Notes under the pieces: generated by a model
Database searches by the model: none
What the model was told of the DNA's origin: nothing
The model's input: the letters and a program-made list of their open reading frames with translations, nothing else
Assembly: GCA_944381505.1 (NCBI GenBank)
Contig: CALWLK010000075.1
Location: 1-51,384 of the forward strand
Length of the DNA stretch: 51,384 nt
Direction: 5' to 3'
Source: an uncultured Lachnospiraceae bacterium
GTDB lineage: Bacteria > Bacillota > Clostridia > Lachnospirales > Lachnospiraceae
In this document: positions 1 to 7,326 of the stretch, in pieces
Position numbering within the stretch: the first letter of the stretch is position 1
Layout: each line of letters starts with the position of its first letter
Translations under genes and position numbers: made by a program

Positions 1-146
1 TTCAAGCTTGTGTCATCGCTGTTCGGGTCTCCGTGCTTGGGATCATCCTCCTCATAGACGTCTAAATTGGCCCCAAACGCCGCCACAGGGCTTACCATAA
101 ACATTGCCCCCGCCATAAGAAGGCTCAGTATTCTCTTTTTGTGCAT
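1..146 (-). CDS. secreted protein, N-terminal fragment (cut by window edge)
   Basis: Only the first 48 codons are in the window. The ATG at 146 follows a GGAGAGG ribosome binding site. A lysine-rich n-region, a hydrophobic core (SLLMAGAMFMVSPVAAF) and an Ala-x-Ala-like site form a signal peptide, so the product is exported. The first ~24 residues and the following Asp/Pro-rich stretch (DPKHGDPNSDDTSLK) closely match the start of the gene at 1737-3062, and the upstream DNA is also nearly the same, so the two are tandem duplicates. Function is unknown. By analogy with the complete paralogue it probably carries a cell-wall-binding C-terminus, but that part lies outside the window. Confidence 0.8.
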   Translation of the reverse strand, partial: MHKKRILSLLMAGAMFMVSPVAAFGANLDVYEEDDPKHGDPNSDDTSL

Positions 147-244
147 AGCTTCCCTCTCCTTTTGCTCTCTTAAATTTTTGATTTTTAAGCCGCAACAGGT
201 TGTCTCTATGCCCTAATTATACCCCCCCAGCCGGGAAAAACAAG
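147..244. repeat. upstream copy of a ~98-bp duplicated promoter/leader region
   Basis: This segment matches 3063-3163 almost base for base, including the ribosome binding site, the phrase gccgcaacaggttgtctcta, and the -10 box. The match stops abruptly at 244 (aaaaacaag). In the second copy the same phrase runs straight into the hairpin beginning at 3161. Confidence 0.8.
216..243 (-). promoter_or_regulatory. promoter of the truncated secreted-protein gene
   Basis: On the minus strand a -35-like TTGTTT (238-243) and a -10 TATAAT (216-221) are separated by 16 bp. The same arrangement, with an 18-bp spacer, lies before the paralogue at 3133-3162. Confidence 0.5.
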
Positions 245-336
245 CCGGTTTACCGCTTTTACTTCTCCTTGCCCCGGCTGTCTTTCGCCTTTGTACATAC
301 AACACCGTGGGGAAAAGAATACCTGCCCGAAAACTA

Positions 337-365
337 TTGATTTCATGCCATATTTCGATTAAAAT
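337..365 (+). promoter_or_regulatory. promoter of the DUF4143 ATPase gene
   Basis: TTGATT (337-342), a 17-bp spacer and TAAAAT (360-365) stand 45 bp before the start codon. The ATPase cassette therefore seems to carry its own sigma-A promoter. Confidence 0.55.
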
Positions 366-410
366 AAAATCACACTTTAGAAATATCGGTTTTTAGTCGA
401 GGTGAAACAT

Positions 411-1640
411 ATGTATATAACACGACATTTGGAAGGGCAAATACTTGAAGCTTCAAAACATTACCCTGTGGTCATGGTCTGCGGACAGCGACAGGTCGGA
501 AAATCTACCATGCTTAACCATATAAGAGAGGAGGGACGCCGTTATGTCACACTTGACGACGGCAATGCGCGCAGGCTTGCCGAAAATGACCCTTCCCTGT
601 TTTTTGAAACCTATGGTTACCCGCTTTTGATCGATGAGTTTCAAAGGGTCCCCTCGATCCTGCTTGAAATAAAAAGGATAGTGGATGAAAGAGCTCTAAA
701 CGGCGAAGATAACAGCGGAATGTTTTGGCTTATAGGTTCACAAAAATTCAGGATGATGCGGGATGTATCCGAATCCCTCGCGGGACGTGTGGCGATATTT
801 GATATGTCAAGCCTTTCATGTGCGGAAATCGAAGGCCGCCCCGCGATGCTCTTCCGGCCGGACACGGATTCGCTGCGGGAGCGCCTCCGTTACAGCAGAG
901 CAAAGACCATACATGAGATTTTCTCGGATATCTTCAGGGGAGGAATGCCCAAGCTCCGTACTGATAACTTTCTTGACAGAGATCGGTTTTATATGGACTA
1001 TGTAAATACATATATTGAGCGCGATGTAAGAGAGCTTGCTCAAGTCGGAAAGCTGAGCGAATTTTATGATTTCCTCGTATTCATGGCAGCCAGGACAGGT
1101 CAAGAATTAAAGTATGACGAAATAGCAAAAGCGGTAGGTGTTTCCGCTCCGACAGCAAAGTCATGGGTATCCATCCTTGAGAGCTCCGGAATTATCTACA
1201 TCCTCCGGCCCTATCACTCCAATATTACGAAACGGCTTGTAAAAACGCCTAAAACTTATTTCATGGATACAGGGTTGGCCGCTTACCTCTGCCGTTGGCC
1301 GAGCGCCGAAACTCTTGAAAACGGCGCGATGGATGGTGCGTTTCTTGAGACCTACGTTGTAACGGAAATCGTTAAGAGCTATTACAATGCGGGGAAGCCT
1401 GCCGATCTGTTTTATTACCGAGATATCGACAGACGTGAGATCGACCTGCTCATAGTGGAGGGCGACCGTATATACCCGATAGAGATCAAGAAGAACAAAG
1501 CCCCCTCCAAGCCTGACAAAAACTTCAAAGCTCTGCAACAGTTTAAATCGGATATTCAGCCGGGAATAATACTATGCATGAGCGATGATCTGATACCATA
1601 TGATCGGGAATCATGGTATTGTCCCATATCGGCGTTATAA
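411..1640 (+). CDS. AAA ATPase with DUF4143 C-terminal domain
   Basis: This is a 409-residue ATPase of the AAA_14/DUF4143 class. The Walker A motif GQRQVGKST is at residues 25-33 and the Walker B motif LLIDEFQ near 71. A winged-helix-like segment lies near 240, and the C-terminal part (REIDLLIVEGDRIYPIEIKK) resembles the nuclease-like fold end of DUF4143. The ATG at 411 is preferred over the GTG at 402 because GAGGTG at 399-404 is correctly spaced from 411. The gene is single, on the plus strand, and sits between two tandem copies of a secreted-protein gene; its left and right borders coincide with the break in the duplicated DNA. The family is common on mobile or variable loci and its cellular role is not established; I assign none. 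Confidence 0.85.
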   Translation: MYITRHLEGQILEASKHYPVVMVCGQRQVGKSTMLNHIREEGRRYVTLDDGNARRLAENDPSLFFETYGYPLLIDEFQRVPSILLEIKRIVDERALNGEDNSGMFWLIGSQKFRMMRDVSESLAGRVAIFDMSSLSCAEIEGRPAMLFRPDTDSLRERLRYSRAKTIHEIFSDIFRGGMPKLRTDNFLDRDRFYMDYVNTYIERDVRELAQVGKLSEFYDFLVFMAARTGQELKYDEIAKAVGVSAPTAKSWVSILESSGIIYILRPYHSNITKRLVKTPKTYFMDTGLAAYLCRWPSAETLENGAMDGAFLETYVVTEIVKSYYNAGKPADLFYYRDIDRREIDLLIVEGDRIYPIEIKKNKAPSKPDKNFKALQQFKSDIQPGIILCMSDDLIPYDRESWYCPISAL

Positions 1641-1652
1641 GTCAGTTACATA

Positions 1653-1695
1653 AAGAGCTGCAAAGACAGTTCCGGGTCTCTGCAGCTCTTTTAAA
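1653..1695 (-). terminator. intrinsic terminator/hairpin repeat, copy 1
   Basis: The arms AAGAGCTGC (1653-1661) and GCAGCTCTT (1682-1690) form a 9-bp stem downstream of the secreted-protein gene that ends at 1737. The sequence differs from the aroQ terminator at 3161-3206 at only two bases, so the hairpin is part of the duplicated unit. Confidence 0.65.
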
Positions 1696-1736
1696 AATAA
1701 ACTTCTTTATTCTTAAGATACTGATATGTTTTTCTG

Positions 1737-3062
1737 TTATCTCGCCTGCACCACGCCGTCTACTACCCACTCTCCGTTTGCATTTACCGTGTAGCCGTCA
1801 GGGGTAGTCGCATTTCTAAGCATCGCCCCCAGAGGAAGTCCGTTTGCCCCCGAGGTCTGATTGAAGTAATAGCACTCCTTAAGTCCGTCTCCGTTTCCGT
1901 CTATCCACTGCCAGCCTGTGAGCATCGCTCCGTAGTTTCCGTCCTCCGTGTCATGAAGCCAATAGATATTTCCGTCGGTGTCGGAAAGCCAGCCGTGCTG
2001 CATATACCCCGCACTGTCGAAGTGATACCAGCCTGAACCCGCCTCTGTAGTGCACTCCTGCCATATATTTGCGTGGTAGGTCCCCTCGTGTCTTTGGAAC
2101 CACCATCCTGTGTCATCTTTAAGCCAAGTGCCGTTTCCGGGGCGGCTCATAGCCTCCTCGCGGGCCTGATTATTTGCTTCAATCTCGGCGTTCCACTCGT
2201 CAAGGAACTCCTCCTTGTCGGGCCTTCCCTCATACATCATGGGAGTGTCCCCTCTCGGATCTATTCCCTGACTCTCTCGAAACTCGTTGATGGACGCAAC
2301 ACGCCTTGCCTCGTCCACGTCCTCTCCGGCTTCCAATACCCTGATGTTATTGGACCACCGGTCGCGAACGCGATATGCTCCGCACACGCTGCACTGATAC
2401 AGCTCCGCAAGTCCTTCCTTTTCCATAGTTTCGTGATAGCCCTCGTCTATAAGCTCCCAGTCGCATTGTTCGTCGTCAACCGAACCCCTATTGTCAGGCT
2501 TATATTTTCCGCATACCGTACATCTCTGTGCATGGTATCCCGGAACCTCGTCGCCGGTTTGGCCGTACTGCACCCACTTGTAGGAGTCATGGCCGCAGTT
2601 AAAAGCTTCGTTCACATAATCTATATAAATAGTATAATCCTGCGTGGTCTCTCCGTCCGCAGCCCTCACGGTAAATGTCCATGTTTTTCCTCCATCATCA
2701 GTCCTTAAATCCTCCACTGTTGCGTAATTATCGTCTTGAACAGTGTGGCCTTCGGACACCGCCGCTCCTCCTCCCAGAGGTATCCAACGATCTATGACTC
2801 CGTAGCTTTTATCATCATCCTCCACTCTTATATAAATTTCATCCTCGTCTGTAATATAATCGGGCCAATCACATTTTACCGTTATATCGGAACCATCTAT
2901 CTCTCCGCTTTTTGAGGCTACAGTTACGGATTTCAGACTTGTATCCGTACTGTTCGGATCTCCGAGCTTGGGATCATACTCCTCATCTGCAAACGCCGCC
3001 ACAGGGCTTACCATAAGCATCGCTCCCGCCATAAGAAGGCTCAATATTTTCTTTTTTCGCAT
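1737..3062 (-). CDS. secreted protein with C-terminal cell-wall-binding-like repeats
   Basis: This 441-residue protein has a cleavable signal peptide (residues 1-25, ending AAFA). Residues ~30-150 look like a beta-rich, acidic domain. Residues ~155-235 contain four CxxC-type or Cys/His pairs (CGH, CTVCGKY, CSVCGAY), suggesting a zinc-ribbon or disulphide module. Residues ~310-441 hold degenerate Trp/Gly/Tyr-rich repeats (GWWFQ, SGWYHFDSAGYMQHGW, GWQWIDGNGDG, CYYFN) typical of choline/cell-wall-binding repeats (CW_binding family), so it is probably retained on the cell surface. The ATG at 3062 has a GGAGAGG ribosome binding site. It is monocistronic, between its own promoter and a terminator, downstream of the aro operon terminator. 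Its duplicate starts at 146. No enzymatic motif was recognised; surface-binding is inference. Confidence 0.75.
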   Translation of the reverse strand: MRKKKILSLLMAGAMLMVSPVAAFADEEYDPKLGDPNSTDTSLKSVTVASKSGEIDGSDITVKCDWPDYITDEDEIYIRVEDDDKSYGVIDRWIPLGGGAAVSEGHTVQDDNYATVEDLRTDDGGKTWTFTVRAADGETTQDYTIYIDYVNEAFNCGHDSYKWVQYGQTGDEVPGYHAQRCTVCGKYKPDNRGSVDDEQCDWELIDEGYHETMEKEGLAELYQCSVCGAYRVRDRWSNNIRVLEAGEDVDEARRVASINEFRESQGIDPRGDTPMMYEGRPDKEEFLDEWNAEIEANNQAREEAMSRPGNGTWLKDDTGWWFQRHEGTYHANIWQECTTEAGSGWYHFDSAGYMQHGWLSDTDGNIYWLHDTEDGNYGAMLTGWQWIDGNGDGLKECYYFNQTSGANGLPLGAMLRNATTPDGYTVNANGEWVVDGVVQAR

Positions 3063-3163
3063 AGCTTCCCTCTCCTTTTGCTCTCGAAAATTTTTTGATT
3101 TTTAAGCCGCAACAGGTTGTCTCTATGCCCTTATTATACCTCCCCCCAGTCGGAAAAAACAAG
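3063..3163. repeat. second copy of the duplicated promoter/leader region
   Basis: This is nearly identical to 147-244. It contains a -10 TATAAT (3133-3138, minus strand) and a -35 TTGTTT (3157-3162) with an 18-bp spacer. The -35 box overlaps the edge of the aroQ terminator hairpin. Confidence 0.75.
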
Positions 3164-3206
3164 AGCTGCAAAGACAGTTCCGGGGCTCCGCAGCTCTTTT
3201 AAAAAT
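3161..3206 (-). terminator. terminator of the aro operon (hairpin repeat, copy 2)
   Basis: The minus-strand RNA forms AAGAGCTGC / GCAGCTCTT arms (3190-3198 with 3161-3169) plus inner GC pairs, followed by GTTTTTT. It lies 60 bp after the aroQ stop codon and matches 1653-1695. Confidence 0.8.
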
Positions 3207-3257
3207 ATTATTCCGGATACTTTATTATTAAGATACTGATATGTCTGCACCCCGCTG

Positions 3258-3692
3258 TCAGCTCTCCAAAAAGCTCTTTAAATAGAGTATGGCCTCCTCA
3301 TAGCCTGCAAAGCCCTTGCCGTAAAAGGTCTTCTCACAGGCTGCGGAGATGTAGGAGTGATGTCTGAACTCCTCCCTCTCATAAATATTTGACAGATGCA
3401 CCTCGCAGGCAGGGATGGACACGGCCTTTAAGGCGTCGAGTATGGCCACGCTGGTGTGGGTGTAGGCCGCAGGGTTAATGACTATGGCATCCTTTTTCCC
3501 ATAGGCCTCCTGTATCCTGTCCACTATGGCTCCCTCATGGTTTGACTGAAAAAACTCCACCTCTATATCGTTCTTTTCGCACACGCCCTTTATAAAAGAG
3601 ATGAGCCCCTCGTAGGTCTCCGTGCCGTAAATATTTTTTTCCCTTATGCCGAGCATGTTTATGTTGGGACCGTTAATCACCAAAAGCCTCAT
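3258..3692 (-). CDS. aroQ: 3-dehydroquinate dehydratase, type II
   Basis: This 144-residue enzyme dehydrates 3-dehydroquinate to 3-dehydroshikimate, the third step of the shikimate pathway. The type II signature is clear: the N-terminal INGPNINMLG, the catalytic-loop Tyr in IYGTETYE, FFQSNHEGAI, INPAAYTHTSVAI and VHLSNIYEREEFRHHS. Length is normal for the dodecameric type II family. It is the last gene of the aromatic operon and overlaps the preceding aroE-aroK fusion by 20 bp, so translation is probably coupled. A terminator follows. The family also includes quinate-catabolic enzymes, but the operon context settles a biosynthetic role. Confidence 0.96.
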   Translation of the reverse strand: MRLLVINGPNINMLGIREKNIYGTETYEGLISFIKGVCEKNDIEVEFFQSNHEGAIVDRIQEAYGKKDAIVINPAAYTHTSVAILDALKAVSIPACEVHLSNIYEREEFRHHSYISAACEKTFYGKGFAGYEEAILYLKSFLES

Positions 3693-4959
3693 ATTTTTTT
3701 AACTCCTCCACAATATTCCTCACGGTTTTCTCTATATCCCCGTTGTTATCCACAGTTATATCCGAAGCCTCCTCATAGAAGAGAAGCCTTCTTTTGTACA
3801 TGCCGTAGAGCTCCTCTCTGCTCTTTGAAAGGGGCCTTCCGTCAAGGCTCAATTTTTCTATATCACGCTTCAAAAACACCGTCACCGCGTTTTGTCTCAA
3901 GGCCTTTCTGTTTTCCTCTCTTAAAACGGCTCCGCCTCCCGTGGAGATGACAAGGCCCCTCTCCTTTGAGAGCTCAGCTATGACAGCGCTCTCCTTATCT
4001 CTGAAGCCCTGCTCCCCCTCTCTCTCGAAGATCTCGGGGATGGAGATTTCGTATTTTTCTTCAAGCACCGTGTCCGCGTCCTTAAACTCCTTTTTAAGTC
4101 GCAATGCCAGCTCTCTCCCCACAGTGCTCTTTCCCGAGGAGGGCATGCCCACAAGGACTATATTCGAAAGCTCCGAAAAGAGCTCCCTGCATATATGCTC
4201 CGTCTTCTCCTCGTCCTCGGAGGAAAGCTCCGGCTCCTCCTCGGGGATCCCCTGTCCTCTTTTTTCGGAGAAAAATATCCTGTCAGCCGCCACCGCCTGG
4301 GCCGCAAGCATGGGAAGCCCGTTGGAATATCTTATGTCTCTTTTTCGGGCCTCCTGAAGGAGCTCCGTCAGGAAGGGATTATAGATGACGTCCGCCACCG
4401 CCTCAAGGCGTGGGAAATCCGAAAGCTCCACGAGTTTCTCCCCGTTTTTGGGGTACATACCCACAGGGGTGGTGTTTATTATGACCTCGGCCTCCCTGTG
4501 CAGATACAGGTTTTCGTAATTATCCTCTCCCTTTCTCGATATGACTGTAACCGAGGCCGCTCCCATGTCCTCGCAGACTGTCCTTGCGGTGAGGGAGGTC
4601 CCGCCGCTTCCGAGTATCAGGACCTTCCTTCCGGAAAGCTCTATCCCTGCCCTGCAGAGCATGTATTTGAGTCCCGTATAGTCTGTATTAAAGCCCGAAA
4701 GCCTCCCGTCGGAGCCTTTTACCACAGTATTTACGCTCCCTATGCGCAGGGCCCTTTCGGATATGTGATCGAGAAAGGGCATCACTTCCTTTTTATAGGG
4801 TATGGTGACGTTTACGGCCTCAAAGGCCTTCTCCTCCATAAAAGCCGAAAGCCCGCCTCTCTCCACACAGAAAAGGCCGTAGTCCTCATTTCCCAAAAGC
4901 CCGTGTATCCTCGGGGAAAAGCTGTGGGCAAGCTTCTCCCCCAAAAGTCCGTACTTCAA
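3673..4959 (-). CDS. fused shikimate dehydrogenase - shikimate kinase
   Basis: This single 428-residue protein joins two consecutive steps. Residues 1-235 are AroE: the SFSPRIHG substrate-binding motif, catalytic Lys56 in VTIPYKK, Asp93 in NTDYTG, the nucleotide loop GSGGTS (117-122) and a C-terminal GLPMLAAQA motif. After an acidic linker (~238-262), residues 265-428 are AroK: P-loop GMPSSGKST (271-279), the DAD motif (294-296), Arg320, and GGG at 341-343. It would reduce 3-dehydroshikimate and then phosphorylate shikimate. The start is a TTG with GGGAGG eight bases upstream. There is no frameshift or stop between the domains, so the fusion is real unless it is a sequencing artefact. Its neighbours are pheA upstream and aroQ, which it overlaps, downstream. 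Confidence 0.93.
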   Translation of the reverse strand: MKYGLLGEKLAHSFSPRIHGLLGNEDYGLFCVERGGLSAFMEEKAFEAVNVTIPYKKEVMPFLDHISERALRIGSVNTVVKGSDGRLSGFNTDYTGLKYMLCRAGIELSGRKVLILGSGGTSLTARTVCEDMGAASVTVISRKGEDNYENLYLHREAEVIINTTPVGMYPKNGEKLVELSDFPRLEAVADVIYNPFLTELLQEARKRDIRYSNGLPMLAAQAVAADRIFFSEKRGQGIPEEEPELSSEDEEKTEHICRELFSELSNIVLVGMPSSGKSTVGRELALRLKKEFKDADTVLEEKYEISIPEIFEREGEQGFRDKESAVIAELSKERGLVISTGGGAVLREENRKALRQNAVTVFLKRDIEKLSLDGRPLSKSREELYGMYKRRLLFYEEASDITVDNNGDIEKTVRNIVEELKKYEAFGD

Positions 4960-4982
4960 GTTTGATCCTCCCGAAAATCTGC

Positions 4983-5009
4983 AAAAACAGTCCGATGCCG
5001 ACTGTTTTT
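4983..5009 (-). terminator. internal terminator-like hairpin between pheA and aroE-aroK
   Basis: The minus-strand RNA forms a 10-bp stem, AAAAACAGTC pairing with GACTGTTTTT, with a 7-base loop (arms 5000-5009 and 4983-4992), placed in the only gap of the distal operon. It resembles an intrinsic terminator with a short U run and could reduce expression of the last two genes or stabilise the upstream mRNA. Confidence 0.5.
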
Positions 5010-5026
5010 TTTCATATTTGACTTTT

Positions 5027-6169
5027 TTATATTATCTCCGAGTAGCTTCCCAGGAAGGTGAAGCGGTCGAACTCCTCGTCGAACTCGCCTATGAGCTTTA
5101 AGACCTTGGGGTCCTTCATGTTGGCGTTCAAGTCAAAGTAGAACATGAACTCGAAGTCCTTGCCGGGCATGGGACGGCTCTCAAGCTTCGTGAGGTTGAG
5201 CCCCAGCGCCGAGAATCTGGATATTACGTTGTAGAGTGCTCCGGGCTTGTGGGCTATGGAGAACATCATGCTTATCTTGTCCGCTCCGGGATATATCTCA
5301 AGCTTCTTTGATATACATATGAAGCGGGTGTAATTGTTGTCGTTGTTCTGTATTGTATCCGACAGCACCGAGAGGCCGTAGAGCTCGGCGCAGTTTTTGG
5401 AGGATATGGCCGCAATGTCGTCCCTCTTTGACTGAGCCACCAGCTTTGCCGCAGTGGCGGTGTTCTCGCAGACTGTTATCTTTACGTCCTTTAAGGTCTT
5501 TAAAAACTCACTGCACTGGTCTATGGCCTGCTGATGGGAAACTATCTCCTTTATATTCTCCAGCTTTGTTCCCTTCTTGACCAAGAGATTGTGATCTATG
5601 CGAAGCTTTATGCTCCTCACGATATAGAAATTATGCCTTTTCATAAGGTCGTAGACCTCGTTTACGGAGCCTGCGGTGCTGTTCTCTATGGGCAGTATGC
5701 CATATTTGCAAAGTCCGCTCTCCACCGCCTGGAACACGCCCTGGAATCTGTTGAAGTACATGATAGAGGGCGTCTGAAAAAGCTTGTCGCAGGCATACTG
5801 TGAGTAGGCTCCCTCAACACCTTGGCAGGCCACCACCGAGCGGGAGGGGAATACAGCCTCCGTCTCCTCAAGGGCTCTCTCTATATCTCCCGTGAGGGCC
5901 GTCCCCTCCTCCATGAGCTGCTTCTGGTAAGAGCGGCTCACGTCGAAAAGGGTGGTGTAAAGTATGCTTATGTAGCTCTCGAACTCGCTGCCGGCTCTGT
6001 CGCAGGCCTTGTTGAGGACCTCCCTCTCTCTGGTCTTGTCAAATACCGGAAGCCCGTTTTCCTTCTTGTATTTTCCTATTTCCCTCGCAAGCTCCATCCT
6101 CCTCACAAAGAGAGCCGTGAGCTCCGTGTCCACCTTGTCGATCTCGTTTCTTGCATCTGTGATATCCAT
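5027..6169 (-). CDS. pheA: bifunctional chorismate mutase / prephenate dehydratase
   Basis: This protein converts chorismate to prephenate and then to phenylpyruvate, the precursor of phenylalanine. An AroQ-class chorismate mutase helical domain (DARNEIDKVDTELTALFVRRM, about residues 5-90) is followed by the prephenate dehydratase domain (VACQGVEGAYSQYA near 115, PIENSTAGSV near 160). The protein ends with an ACT domain bearing the Phe-binding ESRPMPG motif, so feedback inhibition by phenylalanine is expected. I place the start at 6169 (MDITDAR) because AGAGGAG lies 9 bp upstream. An in-frame ATG at 6211 would overlap aroC by 4 bp and has no good ribosome binding site. Length is 380 residues. 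Confidence 0.95.
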   Translation of the reverse strand: MDITDARNEIDKVDTELTALFVRRMELAREIGKYKKENGLPVFDKTREREVLNKACDRAGSEFESYISILYTTLFDVSRSYQKQLMEEGTALTGDIERALEETEAVFPSRSVVACQGVEGAYSQYACDKLFQTPSIMYFNRFQGVFQAVESGLCKYGILPIENSTAGSVNEVYDLMKRHNFYIVRSIKLRIDHNLLVKKGTKLENIKEIVSHQQAIDQCSEFLKTLKDVKITVCENTATAAKLVAQSKRDDIAAISSKNCAELYGLSVLSDTIQNNDNNYTRFICISKKLEIYPGADKISMMFSIAHKPGALYNVISRFSALGLNLTKLESRPMPGKDFEFMFYFDLNANMKDPKVLKLIGEFDEEFDRFTFLGSYSEII

Positions 6170-6207
6170 TTCCTTAAACTCCTCTCGGTTTTTTCTTCTG
6201 TATCGTA

Positions 6208-7326
6208 TCAATCAATAAAGGCCCCTGTGCCTGCCATCAGGTCGCACAGTGAAAAGGCCACCGCCGCCTCTATGCAGGGCACGGCTCTCGGCACTATGCA
6301 GGGGTCGTGTCTTCCCTTTATGGTGAGCTTTTCTTCTCTCATCTCCCTCAGATCCACCGAATCCTGAGGGAGGGCTATGGAGGGCGTGGGCTTTATGGCG
6401 GCTCTCACTATGAGGGGCATTCCCGTGGTGATCCCCCCAAGTATGCCGCCGTTTCTGTTCGTCACGGTCCTCACCCTTCCCTCTCTTATCTCATAGGGGT
6501 CGTTGGCCCTGCTCCCGGTCATCCGAGAAAGGGAAAAGCCCTCTCCGAACTCCACGCCTTTTACGGCGGGGATGCCGAACAAAAGAGCCGCAATTATATT
6601 TTCCACCCCGTCAAACATGGGGTCCCCCAGCCCTGCGGGAAGCCCCGTGACGACGCACTCCACTATGCCGCCCACGGAATCCCCCTGCGCTTTTTTCTCC
6701 GCTATTACAGAGAGCATCCTCTCTCCCGCCTCATCGCTTATGGTGGAGAAAGCCTTGAGCCCCGGGGCCTCGGCCTCCTCCCCCGTCAGCTTTACGCTGT
6801 CAAAGGCCTCGTCCCTTATCTCTCCTATGGAATATATATGGGCTCCCACACTTATGCCCCTCTTTTTGAGCATTGACCGGCAGAGTGCTCCCGCAAAGCA
6901 AAGGGGCGCCGTCAGTCTCCCCGAGAAGTGGCCTCCTCCCCTTATATCGTTAAAGCCCTTATATTTTACATAGGCCGGAAAGTCCGCGTGGGAGGGCCTG
7001 GGAGTGTATCTCAAGTTTTCGTAGTCCTTTGACCTTGTATCGCTGTTTTCTATGACGGCGCATATGGGAGCGCCGCAGCTTAAATATATCTCCCCCTCGG
7101 CTCCCTCGTCTCTCAAAAGTCCCGAGAGTATCCTCGGCCTGTCGGCCTCTCTCCTCGCAGTGGAGTAGGACTGCCCTCCGGGGGCCCGCCTTCTCATGAA
7201 GCTCATTATCTCCGAGAGATCAAAGCTCTCCCCTGCCGGTATGCCGTCTATGACGGCTCCTATGGCCTCTGAATGGGACTGCCCGAATATGGACAGCTTA
7301 ATATTTTTACCTGTCTCAGATGACAT
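6208..7326 (-). CDS. aroC: chorismate synthase
   Basis: This enzyme converts 5-enolpyruvylshikimate-3-phosphate to chorismate using reduced FMN. Family motifs are visible: FGQSHSEAIG at the N-terminus, RRRAPGG, the RPSHADF region, GGGHFSGRLTAPLC, and the C-terminal RHDPCIVPRAVPCIEA. I chose the ATG at 7326 (MSSETGK) because GGAGGG lies eight bases upstream and family members begin there; an in-frame ATG at 7359 lacks this. The gene overlaps the aroA stop by 11 bp, suggesting coupled translation. Length is 372 residues. Confidence 0.96.
   Translation of the reverse strand: MSSETGKNIKLSIFGQSHSEAIGAVIDGIPAGESFDLSEIMSFMRRRAPGGQSYSTARREADRPRILSGLLRDEGAEGEIYLSCGAPICAVIENSDTRSKDYENLRYTPRPSHADFPAYVKYKGFNDIRGGGHFSGRLTAPLCFAGALCRSMLKKRGISVGAHIYSIGEIRDEAFDSVKLTGEEAEAPGLKAFSTISDEAGERMLSVIAEKKAQGDSVGGIVECVVTGLPAGLGDPMFDGVENIIAALLFGIPAVKGVEFGEGFSLSRMTGSRANDPYEIREGRVRTVTNRNGGILGGITTGMPLIVRAAIKPTPSIALPQDSVDLREMREEKLTIKGRHDPCIVPRAVPCIEAAVAFSLCDLMAGTGAFID

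Noticed and set aside
411-1640. The DUF4143 ATPase as a defence or toxin gene
   Set aside because: There is no linked antitoxin, nuclease or restriction gene, and the family has no established defence role; left as unknown function.
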